A stretch of 64,000 nt of DNA. Origin: Hydrogenophaga sp. GTDB taxonomy: Bacteria; Pseudomonadota; Gammaproteobacteria; Burkholderiales; Burkholderiaceae_C. This document shows, one piece after another, positions 1-8,434 of this stretch (the first letter of the stretch is position 1; each line of letters starts with the position of its first letter). A program made the position numbers and the translations under genes. The stretch is from the NCBI RefSeq assembly GCF_026125785.1, contig NZ_JAHCKL010000014.1:34636-98635 (forward strand). Direction: 5' to 3'. The notes under the pieces were generated by a model. That model saw only the letters and a list, made by a program, of their open reading frames with translations. It made no database searches and was not told the origin of the DNA.

Positions 1-509
1 ACGCGTTGCAGGTTCTGCAGCAGGCCGTCGTACTGTTCATGCGCGCGCGCCAGCACGCGGTTGGCCACAGTCGCCGTGTCGTAACCGCCGGTGGACAGCT
101 GCAGGCTCACCGGTTCGACCATGGCCGAGTAGCGGTCTATCTGCGTCTTCATCTCCTGCACCAGGGCGTTGTCGGCGTCGGCTTCGCCATGGAGCATCTG
201 GTCCATCTGCTGGCGAGCCATGTCGCGAGCCAGCTGCCAGCGGGCCTTGGCCTTCTCCACCACCTCCGGCTTCTCGTAGCCGATGATCATGTCCTTCTCG
301 AAACGGCCCATATCCCCCAGCGCCGTCTGCAGGCGCGAGAGCACCAGCGATTCCTGAAAGGCGTTGTCGACGAACTTGCCACTGAGGGTATTGAGCTGTG
401 CCATCCCCCAGAGACCGGCGCCGCCGACGAGCACGAACAGGGCAAGCACGACACCGATGGCACCCAACATGCGGGTTCGAATGGAAAACTGGCGCATCAA
501 CTTTTGCAT
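1..509 (-). CDS. Methyl-accepting chemotaxis protein, N-terminal part (cut by window edge)
   Basis: The 169 visible codons form the N-terminus of a chemoreceptor. The start is ATG (MQKLMRQFSIRTRML). A short basic stretch is followed by one membrane segment at about residues 14-36, then a helical periplasmic region that looks like a four-helix-bundle ligand domain (4HB_MCP type), with runs such as LQTALGDMGRFEKDMIIGYE. The HAMP and signalling domains would lie beyond the left edge and are not seen. It follows another receptor gene and cheW on the same strand, so it probably belongs to the same chemotaxis group. The receptor class is inferred from the N-terminal pattern and the context. The ligand cannot be read. 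Confidence 0.8.
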   Translation of the reverse strand, partial: MQKLMRQFSIRTRMLGAIGVVLALFVLVGGAGLWGMAQLNTLSGKFVDNAFQESLVLSRLQTALGDMGRFEKDMIIGYEKPEVVEKAKARWQLARDMARQQMDQMLHGEADADNALVQEMKTQIDRYSAMVEPVSLQLSTGGYDTATVANRVLARAHEQYDGLLQNLQR

Positions 510-574
510 GGCATTTCCGGATATGGAATGAAATCGGCGGCAGGGAACTGCCGCCGGTCGTGACGCTGGGCGCG

Positions 575-2701
575 TCAGAAACTTTCCCAGTCGCCCTCGT
601 CGCGGGACGTGGTTGCGCTATGGGCAGCCACCGCCACGGGCGCCTGCTTCATCTGCGGTGCGGGTCGCCTGGGTGCAGGCGGTTCGGCCGCCGGTGCCGG
701 CCTGGGTGCGGCAGCGCGAACTGCGGCAGGAGCGGGCGTGGCCCGCGGCACCGACGCCGTCAGCGCCTGGCCATCCAGCCGGAAGACCTGCACCACCTGC
801 GCCAGGCGGCTGGCCTGGTCCTTGAGGCTTTCGGCGGCCGCCGCGCTCTCCTCCACCAGCGCCGCGTTCTGCTGCGTCATCTGGTCCAGCTGCGTCACCG
901 CCACGTTCACCTGGCCGATCCCGTCGCTCTGCTCGCCCGCCGCCGCCGTGATCTCCCCGATGATGTCGCTCACCCTCTGCACCGAGCCCACGATCTCGCT
1001 CATCGTCTGACCCGCATCGGCCACCAGCCTCGAGCCCGTCTCCACCTTGTCCACGCTCGCGCCGATCAGCCCCTTGATCTCCTTGGCCGCCTGCGCGCTG
1101 CGCTGCGCCAGGTTCCTCACCTCGCCAGCCACCACCGCAAAGCCCCGCCCCTGCTCCCCCGCCCGCGCAGCTTCCACCGCCGCGTTCAGCGCCAGGATGT
1201 TCGTCTGGAAGGCAATCCCGTCGATCACGCCGATGATGTCGCTGATCTTCTTGCTGCTGTGGTTGATCTCGTCCATCGTCGTGACCACCTGGCCCACCAC
1301 CTCGCCCCCGCGCACCGCAATCTGCGCCGCGCTGGCCGCCAGCTGGTTCGCCTGGCGCGCCGCGTCCGCGCTCTGGCGCACCGTGCTCGTGAGCTGCTCC
1401 ATGCTCGCCGCCGTCTCCTGCAGGCTGCTCGCCGCCTGCTCCGTGCGCGCGCTCAGGTCCTGGTTGCCCGTCGCGATCTCCGCCGACGCCGTGTTGATGC
1501 TGTCCGTCGCGCTGCGAAGGTGCCGCATCATGGCCAGGAAGCGCTGGCGCATGGCTTCGACCTCGCGCACCAGACGACCGATCTCATCCTGCCGCTGGCT
1601 GCGGAAATCGCGGCTGAGGTCACCCTGCGCCACCGTGGTCACGGCCGACGTCAGTTCGGCCAGAGGCTGGCTCACGTTGCGGCGCACCAGCACATAGAGC
1701 CCCAGGCCGAGCAGCGCGGTGGCAACCGCCAGCAGAGCCCAGAAGGCATACATGGTGCGCCAGTACGAAGCCATGGCTTCGTCGTCCGACACCTCGGCGA
1801 TCACCCACCAGCCGCCCGCGTCCGACTGGCGCTTCACCAGCCAGGGCGCCTGGATGGTGGCGCTGAACAGCGGCGCGGCGTGGCGCACGAATCCCTCGGG
1901 GGCCTCGCGCAGGTGGGTGAGCATGGCATCGGCATCCGGATTGACCTCCAGCACCTTCTTGCCGGCCGCGGTCGGATGCGACACGAACACCGCTTCGGCA
2001 TTGCTCGCGCGCGGATCGATGATGTAAGTGCCGCCGGTCTCGAAGAAGCGGGCATCGCCAACCAGCCGGTCCAGCGAGGCCTGGAAGTCGCTCATGTCAA
2101 AGCCGATGAACAGCAGGCCGACCACTTTGCCCGCCTCGTCGCGCACCGCCTCGTAGTGGGTCATGTACGGCTTGCCGAACAGCGCGGCGCGTCCGGTGTA
2201 GGTCTTGCCCTCCAGCATCAGCGGGTAGGCCGGGTGGTTGCGCGCCAGCAGCGTGCCGACAGCCCGTTCCCCATTCTCTTTTTTCAGCGAGGTGCTCACA
2301 CGCTCGAAGTCGTCGCCCTTGCGCATGAAGATGGTGGCCACGCCACCGCTGGTGCGCTGGAAGGTATCGACCTCGGAGAAATCGCCATTGAGCAGCATGC
2401 CCCAGCTCTTGAGCATGCCGGCCGACGCATCGAGCTCGAACTTCTCGGCGAATTTCTGGCGGAAGGGCCGGTACGCACGATCGGTCATCAACCGGGCGGT
2501 GGCGTCGAAAGCGTCGGCCGAGTCGGCCACGGCCAGCGCCTTGTCCCCGGCCCACTGGACCAGCCGGTCACGCGAAAGCCCTTCGGCCACCACGGCCATG
2601 GCGCCGCTGATGAGCACCAGCACGCCGGTAAGCAGTGCCACGGACAGCAACGACACCCGCCGCGCCACGGAGCGCGTGGCCTGGGAAACGGTATTTGACA
2701 T
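575..2701 (-). CDS. Methyl-accepting chemotaxis protein with periplasmic Cache domain and CheR-tether C-terminus
   Basis: A 708-residue transmembrane chemoreceptor. Membrane segment 1 is at about residues 15-38. A long periplasmic domain follows, with a Cache_3-Cache_2-like stretch (HPAYPLMLEGKTYTG, GKVVGLLFIGFD). Membrane segment 2 is near 315-340, then a HAMP domain and the cytoplasmic signalling domain with the conserved hairpin tip (GIAFQTNILALNAAVEAARAG). An Ala/Pro-rich linker ends in DWESF, which fits the C-terminal pentapeptide that tethers CheR/CheB in receptors such as Tar (NWETF). An ATG 15 bases upstream is in frame, but the one used here has a GGAGA ribosome site 6 to 7 bases before it. 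The gene lies 34 bases after cheW on the same strand. Confidence 0.93.
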   Translation of the reverse strand: MSNTVSQATRSVARRVSLLSVALLTGVLVLISGAMAVVAEGLSRDRLVQWAGDKALAVADSADAFDATARLMTDRAYRPFRQKFAEKFELDASAGMLKSWGMLLNGDFSEVDTFQRTSGGVATIFMRKGDDFERVSTSLKKENGERAVGTLLARNHPAYPLMLEGKTYTGRAALFGKPYMTHYEAVRDEAGKVVGLLFIGFDMSDFQASLDRLVGDARFFETGGTYIIDPRASNAEAVFVSHPTAAGKKVLEVNPDADAMLTHLREAPEGFVRHAAPLFSATIQAPWLVKRQSDAGGWWVIAEVSDDEAMASYWRTMYAFWALLAVATALLGLGLYVLVRRNVSQPLAELTSAVTTVAQGDLSRDFRSQRQDEIGRLVREVEAMRQRFLAMMRHLRSATDSINTASAEIATGNQDLSARTEQAASSLQETAASMEQLTSTVRQSADAARQANQLAASAAQIAVRGGEVVGQVVTTMDEINHSSKKISDIIGVIDGIAFQTNILALNAAVEAARAGEQGRGFAVVAGEVRNLAQRSAQAAKEIKGLIGASVDKVETGSRLVADAGQTMSEIVGSVQRVSDIIGEITAAAGEQSDGIGQVNVAVTQLDQMTQQNAALVEESAAAAESLKDQASRLAQVVQVFRLDGQALTASVPRATPAPAAVRAAAPRPAPAAEPPAPRRPAPQMKQAPVAVAAHSATTSRDEGDWESF

Positions 2702-2735
2702 CGGGTTCTCCGGCAAGGGCTGGGGCCTGTCCGGC

Positions 2736-3266
2736 TTACTGGAGAACCTGGGTGCTGTCCATCAGGCCCATATCCTGGCTGGACATCAGCGCTTCGATGT
2801 CCATCAGGATGAGCATGCGTTCGCTCACGCTGGCGATGCCGGTGATGAAGCTGGTGTCGACATTGGTGTTCATCTCCGGCGCGGGCTTGATCAGGTCGCC
2901 GGCGAGCTCAAGCACATCGGACACCGAGTCGACCACGGCACCCACCACGCGGCCGCGCACGTTGAGCACGATCACCACGGTGAACCCGTTGTACTCGACC
3001 TTGTCGCAACCCAGCTTGATGCGCAGATCGACCACCGGCACGATCACGCCGCGCAGGTTGACGACCCCCTTGATGAACGCGGGCGCATTGGCGATGCGCG
3101 TGGGCTCCTCGTAGGAGCGGATCTCCTGCACGCGCAGGATGTCGATGCCGTACTCCTCGCCCCCAAGGCGGAAGGTCAGGAATTCCGCGTTGGCCTTCTG
3201 GCCCGCGGCGGCGGCGCGCGTGCCCTCGATGCGGGCGGCAGGGGATGGGGTGGGGCGCATGTCCAT
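2736..3266 (-). CDS. cheW: Chemotaxis coupling protein CheW
   Basis: A CheW adaptor of 176 residues that links chemoreceptors to the histidine kinase CheA at the inner membrane. The SH3-like CheW fold is visible from about residue 27: [21 protein letters not shown], then [15 protein letters not shown], and the C-terminal [19 protein letters not shown]. The N-terminal 25 residues are Pro/Ala-rich and unlikely to be structured. The chosen ATG has GAGGA eight bases upstream. Upstream in-frame codons to 3431 encode a low-complexity run and are rejected. The two receptor genes follow, so cheW is probably first in a receptor operon. About 40 bases upstream (3302-3309) the minus strand reads GCCGATAT, close to the -10 element of flagellar sigma-28 promoters, but no good -35 partner is seen. 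Confidence 0.95.
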   Translation of the reverse strand: MDMRPTPSPAARIEGTRAAAAGQKANAEFLTFRLGGEEYGIDILRVQEIRSYEEPTRIANAPAFIKGVVNLRGVIVPVVDLRIKLGCDKVEYNGFTVVIVLNVRGRVVGAVVDSVSDVLELAGDLIKPAPEMNTNVDTSFITGIASVSERMLILMDIEALMSSQDMGLMDSTQVLQ

Positions 3267-3471
3267 GGAATCGGTCCTCGAAGTTCGGGTTGATGCCCGG
3301 AATATCGGCGGGCCCGTCCGCGCCTGAAGGCGGAAAAAACCGGACAAACCCTGGCCATTACCCCCGGACGACAGGCGGTCGAAACCAAAGTACTCATCCG
3401 CGCCCGCCGCCGGGGAGGGGATTTGTCCCACAGGCGACGCCCGCAGCGGGCACGTCTGCTACCTTGGGTCC

Positions 3472-4167
3472 ATGAACGAGCGAGACGACCCCGGGCCGGG
3501 GCCACAGCACCTGGCCAGCACGCCCTGCATCGACAGCGACCACCCCGAGGTACAGGCCTTCGCGCGCACCCATGCCCAGGGGGAAACCCCTCGGGAGCAG
3601 GCCATCTCGCTCTACCTGGCGGTGCGGGACCGCGTGCGCTACGACCCCTACCGCATCGACCTCTCGGCGCAAGGCATGTCGGCCAGCGCCACACTGGCCC
3701 AGGCCTTTGGGTGGTGCGTGCCCAAGGCCGTTCTGCTGGCGGCCGCCTGCCGCGCGAGTGGCATTCCCGCCCGCCTGGGTTTCGCCGACGTGCGCAACCA
3801 CCTCTCCACCGAGCGGTTGCGCCAGACCATGGGCACCGATGTATTTGCCTGGCATGGCTACACCTCGATCTGGCTGGATGGCCAATGGCGCAAGGCCACG
3901 CCGGCCTTCAATATCGAGTTGTGCGAAAAGTTCGGGCTGCTGCCCCTGGACTTCGACGGCAGGTCGGACTCGCTCTACCACCCCTACGACCGCGAAGGCC
4001 GCCAGCACATGGAGTACGTGCGCGAACGCGGCGCCTTCGACGATCTGCCGCTGCAACCCCTGAGAGACGCCTTCCGGCAGATCTACCCCGACCTGCCCAC
4101 GGCCATGGAGAACGTCGAGGGCGATTTCGCCGCCGACGCCGAGCGCGAGGCCTCTCGCTCAGCTTGA
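3472..4167 (+). CDS. Transglutaminase-like domain protein
   Basis: A 231-residue cytoplasmic protein of the bacterial transglutaminase-like (papain-fold) superfamily. The candidate catalytic Cys is in FGWCVPKAVLLAAACRA (about residue 82), in the usual context of a helix rich in small residues. The His is in FAWHGYTSIWLDG (about residue 128), followed by a strand where the Asp would be expected. Neither a signal peptide nor a membrane segment is present. Bacterial members are mostly proteases or peptide-processing enzymes; the substrate cannot be told from sequence. The gene starts 205 bases after the divergent cheW start. Its last 9 bases overlap the 3' end of metW, which runs the other way. 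Confidence 0.8.
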   Translation: MNERDDPGPGPQHLASTPCIDSDHPEVQAFARTHAQGETPREQAISLYLAVRDRVRYDPYRIDLSAQGMSASATLAQAFGWCVPKAVLLAAACRASGIPARLGFADVRNHLSTERLRQTMGTDVFAWHGYTSIWLDGQWRKATPAFNIELCEKFGLLPLDFDGRSDSLYHPYDREGRQHMEYVRERGAFDDLPLQPLRDAFRQIYPDLPTAMENVEGDFAADAEREASRSA

Positions 4168-4740
4168 AAAGCGGAACACCGCCGTGCTGGCCAGCAGGTT
4201 GGGCCAGCGGTGGATCTCCCGCCCTTCGTGCAAACCGAAGCTGTCCTCGATGGAGAGGCCATTGCGCCGCGCCAGCACCTCGAAGTCCGCATGCGTGCCC
4301 ACACGGATATTGGGCGTGTCGTACCACTCGTAGGGCAATCGCTTGGTCACGGGCATGCGGCCGCGCAGCACCTGCAGACGGTTGGGCCAGTGCGCAAAGT
4401 TGGGGAAGGCCACCACGCCCAGCCGACCCACGCGGGCCGTCTCCCTCAACATGGTCTCGGCATTGCGCAGATGCTGCAGCGTATCGATCTGCAGCACCAC
4501 GTCGAAGGCCTTGTCCTCGAACATGGTCAGGCCATCCTCGAGGTTGAGCTGCAACACATTCACGCCGCGCTGCAGGCAAGCCTGCACCTTGGCATCGTCG
4601 ATCTCCACGCCGTATCCCGTGCAGGCACGCGTGGCCTGCAGATGGGCCAGCAAGGCGCCGTCGCCGCAGCCCAGGTCCAGCACACGCGAACCCGGCGGCA
4701 CCAGGCGCGCGATCGGCTCCAGCACATGGCGCTCGCTCAT
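4159..4740 (-). CDS. metW: Methionine biosynthesis protein MetW
   Basis: A 193-residue class I SAM-dependent methyltransferase-fold protein. The SAM-binding motif I is [15 protein letters not shown] near residue 20, followed by GYGVEIDD and the motif IV region [11 protein letters not shown]. MetW is required together with MetX for homoserine acylation in many proteobacteria. Its start ATG overlaps the metX stop as ATGA (4737-4740), so the two are translationally coupled. The length and the C-terminal run ([19 protein letters not shown]) match the family. It is under the control of the SAM-II riboswitch upstream of metX. Confidence 0.95.
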   Translation of the reverse strand: MSERHVLEPIARLVPPGSRVLDLGCGDGALLAHLQATRACTGYGVEIDDAKVQACLQRGVNVLQLNLEDGLTMFEDKAFDVVLQIDTLQHLRNAETMLRETARVGRLGVVAFPNFAHWPNRLQVLRGRMPVTKRLPYEWYDTPNIRVGTHADFEVLARRNGLSIEDSFGLHEGREIHRWPNLLASTAVFRFSS

Positions 4741-5927
4741 GCCGCCCCCCCGACCGTGTGCTCGAAGTAGCTGCGCACCGCCGCGTGGTAGCGTGGGTCG
4801 TCGAGCAGGAAGGCGTCGTGGCCATGGGGCGCATCGATCTCGCAGTAGCTCACGGCACGCCCGTTTTCCAACAGCGCCTTGACCATCTCGCGGCTGCGTG
4901 CAGGCGAAAAACGCCAGTCGGTGGTGAAGCTCACCAGCAGGAACCTGGCGCGCGCGCGCGCCAGCGCCGCGCTCAGCCGCCCCTCGTAGGAGCGCGCAGG
5001 GTCGAAATAATCCAGCGCGCGCGTGATCAGCAGGTAGGTGTTGGCGTCGAAGTACTCGCTGAACTTGTCGCCCTGGTAGCGCAGGTAGCTCTCGATCTGG
5101 AACTCGATGTCCTGCGTGCTGTAGCGGTAGCTCCCCTCGGCGGTGGTGCCGGCAACGGAAGCCCCATCGTCCAGCAGGGCCTCGGCATCCCGCGGCCGCA
5201 GCATGCGTCCGAACTTCTCGTTCATGACATCGTCACTGAGGTAGGTGATGTGGCCGATCATGCGGGCGATGCGCAGCCCGCGCCGGGGCAGGGTACCGTG
5301 GCGCAGGTAGTGGCCGCCATGGAAATCCGGATCCGTCACGATGGCGCGGCGAGCCACCTCGTTGAAGGCGATGTTCTCCGCCGTCAGGTTGGGTGCGCTG
5401 GCGACCACCACCGCATGGCGAACCCGCTCGGGATACTGCAGCGTCCAGGACAGCGTCTGCATGCCCCCCAGGCTGCCGCCCATCACGGCCGCCAGGGTGT
5501 CGATGCCCATGGCATCGAGCAAACGGGCCTGGGCATTCACCCAGTCTTCCACCGTGACGACCGGAAAATCCGCGCCCCACGGCTCCCCAGTGGCGGGGTT
5601 GATGTGGGTGGGGCCCGTCGAACCGAAGCAGGACCCCAGGTTGTTCACACCAATGACGAACCAACGGTCGGTATCCACCGGCTTGCCCGGGCCGATCATG
5701 TTGTTCCACCACCCCTCGCTGCGCGCGATGGTCTGTCCACCGGCATCCGCGTACCAGCCCGCCACATGGTGGGAGGCGTTGAGGGCGTGGCAGACCAGCA
5801 CCGCATTGGTGCGCTCGGCGTTGAGCGTGCCGTAGGTCTCCACCGTGAGCTCATAGCTGGGCAGCACAGCGCCGCTTTGCAGGCGCAATGGCTCGGTGAA
5901 AGAGAACGTTTGGGGTGTGACGATCAA
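4737..5927 (-). CDS. metX: Homoserine O-acyltransferase MetX
   Basis: The first committed step of methionine synthesis: acylation of homoserine from acetyl- or succinyl-CoA. This is an alpha/beta hydrolase-fold enzyme of about 396 residues. The nucleophile Ser is in [14 protein letters not shown]. The conserved [14 protein letters not shown] forms the oxyanion region, and the catalytic His is in [12 protein letters not shown]. The start is uncertain. A TTG at 5927 gives an N-terminus ([17 protein letters not shown]) that fits known MetX proteins. A TTG at 5981 is also in frame but lies inside the regulatory hairpin, so it is not chosen. The next gene, metW, overlaps by 4 bases. A SAM-II riboswitch and a terminator-like hairpin precede it, so expression should drop when SAM is abundant. 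Some family members use succinyl-CoA, so the acyl donor is not certain. Confidence 0.94.
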   Translation of the reverse strand: MIVTPQTFSFTEPLRLQSGAVLPSYELTVETYGTLNAERTNAVLVCHALNASHHVAGWYADAGGQTIARSEGWWNNMIGPGKPVDTDRWFVIGVNNLGSCFGSTGPTHINPATGEPWGADFPVVTVEDWVNAQARLLDAMGIDTLAAVMGGSLGGMQTLSWTLQYPERVRHAVVVASAPNLTAENIAFNEVARRAIVTDPDFHGGHYLRHGTLPRRGLRIARMIGHITYLSDDVMNEKFGRMLRPRDAEALLDDGASVAGTTAEGSYRYSTQDIEFQIESYLRYQGDKFSEYFDANTYLLITRALDYFDPARSYEGRLSAALARARARFLLVSFTTDWRFSPARSREMVKALLENGRAVSYCEIDAPHGHDAFLLDDPRYHAAVRSYFEHTVGGAA

Positions 5928-5961
5928 GGCAAATTCCGCAACGGGCGGCCAGGCACCCAAG

Positions 5962-5996
5962 AAAAATCCCGGTGGCGCCAAAGAGCGAGACCGGGA
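5962..5996 (-). terminator. Terminator-like hairpin between the SAM-II aptamer and metX
   Basis: On the minus strand a perfect 7-bp stem, TCCCGGT/ACCGGGA (arms 5990-5996 and 5967-5973), is followed at once by five T residues (5962-5966). It sits just downstream of the SAM-II pseudoknot and about 35 bases before the metX start. The shape fits an intrinsic terminator or attenuator used by the riboswitch. It could instead be a simple leader hairpin, because the loop is long (16 bases) and the T run short. Confidence 0.6.
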
Positions 5997-5998
5997 AT

Positions 5999-6050
5999 CT
6001 CCCCTTTAGCGGCATTTCTAAAGCGCCCGCAATCGGAACAAATCGGCGCT
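5999..6050 (-). promoter_or_regulatory. SAM-II (metA-motif) riboswitch
   Basis: Read on the minus strand, the P1 stem GCGCC/GGCGC encloses a loop beginning GAUUU, with CCG and AUUGC in the expected places. Then come 12 linker bases and the pseudoknot strand GCUAAA, followed by GGGGAG. From memory of the crystallised SAM-II aptamer, the spacing between every conserved block matches base for base (13 bases from GAUUU to the 3' arm, 12 from that arm to GCUAAA). SAM-II binds S-adenosylmethionine and turns off methionine genes. It lies upstream of metX-metW, the expected target. It is best known from alphaproteobacteria, and rarer outside them. Confidence 0.9.
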
Positions 6051-6060
6051 GCTGGCGGCA

Positions 6061-6066
6061 AGTATA
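6061..6066 (-). promoter_or_regulatory. Probable -10 element for metXW
   Basis: The minus strand reads TATACT, a 5/6 match to the sigma-70 -10 box. It ends about 11 bases before the first base of the riboswitch P1 stem, so a transcript from here would start almost exactly at the aptamer 5' end. No convincing -35 box is seen. Confidence 0.5.
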
Positions 6067-6164
6067 GAGGCAAGCGCCGAGCCATGGCGCGCCGCCCTGA
6101 GCCCGAAACGCTGTTGTAAGCACGCATCGCCGCCGCGCAGGCCTTGCACATCCTGAAAAATTGT

Positions 6165-6193
6165 TATTGTTTGTGCCGCATTCAGCGCATAAT
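6165..6193 (+). promoter_or_regulatory. Probable promoter of the RRM protein gene
   Basis: CATAAT at 6188-6193 is a good -10 element. TATTGT at 6165-6170 is 17 bases upstream and TTGTTT at 6167-6172 is 15 bases upstream, either as -35. The transcript would have a leader of about 115 bases. Its 5' end folds into a GCGAGT/ACTCGC hairpin (6200-6220) followed by TTTG. Long structured leaders are common on cold-induced RNA-binding protein genes, but no cold-shock motif can be shown here. Confidence 0.45.
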
Positions 6194-6316
6194 GCTTCGG
6201 CGAGTACCGTAGAGACTCGCTTTGTCAAGTGATCGGTCGGTTTCGCGCGCTACAGGTAATTGAGTGCTAACGGGGCTCCATCGCTATTTTTCTCAGTGTT
6301 ATTAGGAGTCCCAACC

Positions 6317-6715
6317 ATGGGCAACAAACTGTACGTCGGCAACCTGCCTTACAGCGTGCGCGACGAAGACCTGCAGCAGGCGTTTGGCGCCTTCGGCGCC
6401 GTGAACAGCGCCAAGGTGATGATGGAACGAGACACCGGCCGCTCCAAGGGCTTCGGCTTCGTGGAAATGGGCAGCGATGCCGAGGCACAGTCGGCCATTG
6501 AAGGCATGAACGGCCAGTCTCTGGGCGGCCGCAGCCTGGTGGTCAACGAAGCCCGTCCGATGGAACCCCGTCCTCCGCGCAGCGGTGGCGGCGGCTTCGG
6601 CGGTGGCCGCAGCGGTGGCGGCGGCTTTGGTGGCGGCGGTGGTGGCGAAGGCGGTTTCCGCAGCCCCTACGGCGGTGGTCGCCGTGATGGCGGCGGTGGC
6701 CGCGGCGGTTACTGA
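6317..6715 (+). CDS. Glycine-rich RRM RNA-binding protein
   Basis: A 132-residue cytoplasmic RNA-binding protein with one RNA recognition motif at residues 1-80. RNP2 is KLYVGNLP and RNP1 is SKGFGFVEM, both with the aromatic residues that stack on RNA bases. The C-terminal 45 residues are a low-complexity Gly/Arg tail (GGGGFGGGRSGGGGFGG), like plant and cyanobacterial cold-induced glycine-rich proteins. The ATG is preceded by AGGAG (6304-6308). The gene stands alone between its own promoter and a strong terminator. Such proteins are usually thought to act as RNA chaperones. That role is by family analogy only. Confidence 0.93.
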   Translation: MGNKLYVGNLPYSVRDEDLQQAFGAFGAVNSAKVMMERDTGRSKGFGFVEMGSDAEAQSAIEGMNGQSLGGRSLVVNEARPMEPRPPRSGGGGFGGGRSGGGGFGGGGGGEGGFRSPYGGGRRDGGGGRGGY

Positions 6716-6755
6716 GCGCACCCGCCAGTCCGGCTCGCAGCCGGTCTGAACACAA

Positions 6756-6785
6756 AGCCCTGCGGCGCTGCCGCAGGGCTTTTTT
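6756..6785 (+). terminator. Intrinsic terminator of the RRM gene
   Basis: A perfect 10-bp stem, AGCCCTGCGG/CCGCAGGGCT (6756-6765 and 6771-6780), has a 5-base loop and is followed by a run of T to 6785. The convergent SDR gene ends at the base where the T run ends, so the stem may serve both strands. Confidence 0.93.
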
Positions 6786-7576
6786 CATGCGCGTTCGGAT
6801 TGCCGGTGCTTGCGCGGCCGACCCGCGAGGATGCGGTCGAACCAGGCATTGGGCAACAGCCGCAGCAGCTTGGCCACCACCCCCATCTGCCAGGGAATCA
6901 CACGGTAGCTGGTGCCCGAGCGGATGGCGTCGAACGCCCGGTCGGCAAAGGTTTCCGCCGTCAGCAGGAAGGGCATGGCGTAGCGGTTCTGCCGCGTCAG
7001 CGGCGTATCCACATAGCCCGGCAGCAAGGTGACCACGGCAACACCGCTGCTGCGCAACTCGCCCCGCAGGCTCTCGCAATACGCCACCACCGCCGCCTTG
7101 CTGGCGCAGTAAGCGCCATGACCGGGCAGGCCCCGGATCGCGGCCACGCTGGCGATGCCGACCAGAGCGCCGCTGCCCCGCGCGCTCATGCCCTGCACGA
7201 AGGGATGGAAGGTGGCCGCCATGCCGATGTTGTTGGTGGCCAGCGTGCGGGCCATGACGTCAATGTCTTCGCGCTCGCCCGTGTCCATGCCGATGCTCAC
7301 GCCCGCGTTCGCGATCACCACGTCGGGCAGACCCTGCGCAGCGATGCAGGCCTGGCCAGCAGCCACGATGCTGTCGATGTCAGCCACGTCGGCGCCATAG
7401 ACCTGGCACTGCGCGGCATCGAAACCCTGGGCATCCGCCCAGGCCTGCATCTCCGCCACCCGCCGAGCCACCAGGGCCAACCGAAAGCCGCCGCGCGCAA
7501 AACGCGCCGCCAGCGCCTGCCCGATGCCACTGGAGGCACCGGTGATGAAAACCAGAGGCCGCGTGGACGCATTCAT
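6785..7576 (-). CDS. Short-chain dehydrogenase/reductase (SDR) family oxidoreductase
   Basis: A classical SDR of 263 residues. The NAD(P)-binding motif is FITGASSGIGQALAARF near the N-terminus, NAGV follows at about residue 90, and the catalytic Ser and YxxxK are in the stretch GIASVAAIRGLPGHGAYCASKAA. The ATG at 7576 has GGGAGAAG upstream. Longer in-frame versions read through a repeat-rich spacer and are rejected. The C-terminus is basic (GRPRKHRQSERA). It lies 183 bases after lptC on the same strand, separated by an inverted-repeat spacer, so it may not be co-transcribed. The substrate is unknown. Confidence 0.9.
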   Translation of the reverse strand: MNASTRPLVFITGASSGIGQALAARFARGGFRLALVARRVAEMQAWADAQGFDAAQCQVYGADVADIDSIVAAGQACIAAQGLPDVVIANAGVSIGMDTGEREDIDVMARTLATNNIGMAATFHPFVQGMSARGSGALVGIASVAAIRGLPGHGAYCASKAAVVAYCESLRGELRSSGVAVVTLLPGYVDTPLTRQNRYAMPFLLTAETFADRAFDAIRSGTSYRVIPWQMGVVAKLLRLLPNAWFDRILAGRPRKHRQSERA

Positions 7577-7609
7577 ACGCACTTCTCCCGTTGGACAGCA
7601 ACCAGCACC

Positions 7610-7757
7610 ACCCCAGCGAGCGAAGCGAAGCGTGCAAGCCCAGAGATGCCGAGGGTCCGGCTCCGCCGCCGGCCCAAGGCATCGTCCCCCCTCGAAGCGC
7701 CGAAGGCGCGCCACGGAGGGGGGAAGCCGCGCAGCGGCGCAGGGGGGTGCCTCTTCA
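7610..7757. repeat. GC-rich inverted-repeat spacer
   Basis: This intergenic stretch is built of nested inverted repeats. An 8-bp perfect stem CCCCCCTC/GAGGGGGG (7686-7693 and 7716-7723) encloses GCGCC-GAA-GGCGC, and GCCGC-GCA-GCGGC follows at about 7726. The composition resembles interspersed intergenic elements that I recall from Comamonadaceae genomes, but no second copy was found in this window. It could act as a transcription barrier between lptC and the SDR gene. No coding sequence is apparent. Confidence 0.45.
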
Positions 7758-7759
7758 CT

Positions 7760-8434
7760 TCACCTCGCCTCCAACCGCATCTTCACCCGACCCTTGAAGT
7801 TCGCGACGCGTTCGTCGCCGCGGTAGTCGAGGTTGTCGGCCTGCAGGCGGTCGCTGCCACGCAACAAGGTGACGGGCTGGTCCGACACCACCCGTTCGGG
7901 CTCGGTGTAGATGTGCAGGAACTCTCCTCGGAACTCGAGCCTGGGCACCGTTTCGCCGTTGGCGTTGACGCCGGCTTCGCGCACGACGACGGCGTTGCCG
8001 CGCAGGGTGAACTCGGTGTTGTCGCCGTTGGAGGTGATGAGCCTGGCGCTGGCCAGCGTGGGCAGTCCTGTGTCACCGATGTGGCGGATACGGCCGTCGT
8101 CGATCTCGACCATGTCGGTGGCGGGAAAGTGCCTCGCCTCGGTGCCGATCACGCTGGTCTTGAGGCTGCCGCCGGCGTCGAACACCTTGACGGAGAAGCG
8201 CCGCATGAAATAGTCGGGTTCGGTGCTCACGGGCCGGGTGACTGACTCAGCCACGTCGGTGGCCGGTGTGGCGCGCAGCAACCAGTACGACGCCAGCGCG
8301 AGCAGGCCCATGAGCAGCACGGGCAGGTAAATGGAGAGCCGGTCGAGCCACTGGCGCTTGCGGCGCGGCTTCTGCGGCACCGTGGCGGTGGTGTCGATGT
8401 CGGCGAAGAAGTCCAGCGGATCGCCCGTGCTCAC
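7760..8434 (-). CDS. lptC: LPS export ABC transporter periplasmic protein LptC
   Basis: A 224-residue LptC, the bitopic inner-membrane protein that passes lipopolysaccharide from LptB2FG to the periplasmic bridge. It has a basic N-terminus (KPRRKRQWLDRL) and one membrane segment at about residues 33-53 (YLPVLLMGLLALASYWLL). A periplasmic beta-jellyroll-like region follows, with PDYFMRRFSVKVFDAGG and PVTLLRGSDRLQADNLDYRGDERVANFKGRVKM. The start is GTG and overlaps the kdsC stop (GTGA). It ends the run kdsD-kdsC-lptC. In many proteobacteria lptA and lptB come next; here an SDR gene follows instead. Confidence 0.92.
   Translation of the reverse strand: MSTGDPLDFFADIDTTATVPQKPRRKRQWLDRLSIYLPVLLMGLLALASYWLLRATPATDVAESVTRPVSTEPDYFMRRFSVKVFDAGGSLKTSVIGTEARHFPATDMVEIDDGRIRHIGDTGLPTLASARLITSNGDNTEFTLRGNAVVVREAGVNANGETVPRLEFRGEFLHIYTEPERVVSDQPVTLLRGSDRLQADNLDYRGDERVANFKGRVKMRLEAR

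Noticed and set aside
398-2698. Very long open frame on the + strand opposite the chemoreceptor gene
   Set aside because: It mirrors the GC-rich third-position pattern of the receptor on the other strand. The translation is Arg/His/Ala-rich with no domain and no ribosome site.
3302-3309. GCCGATAT as sigma-28 flagellar promoter for cheW
   Set aside because: The -10 match is 7 of 8, but the expected -35 (TAAAGTTT-like) is matched at only about 3 of 8 positions, so it is not listed as a promoter.
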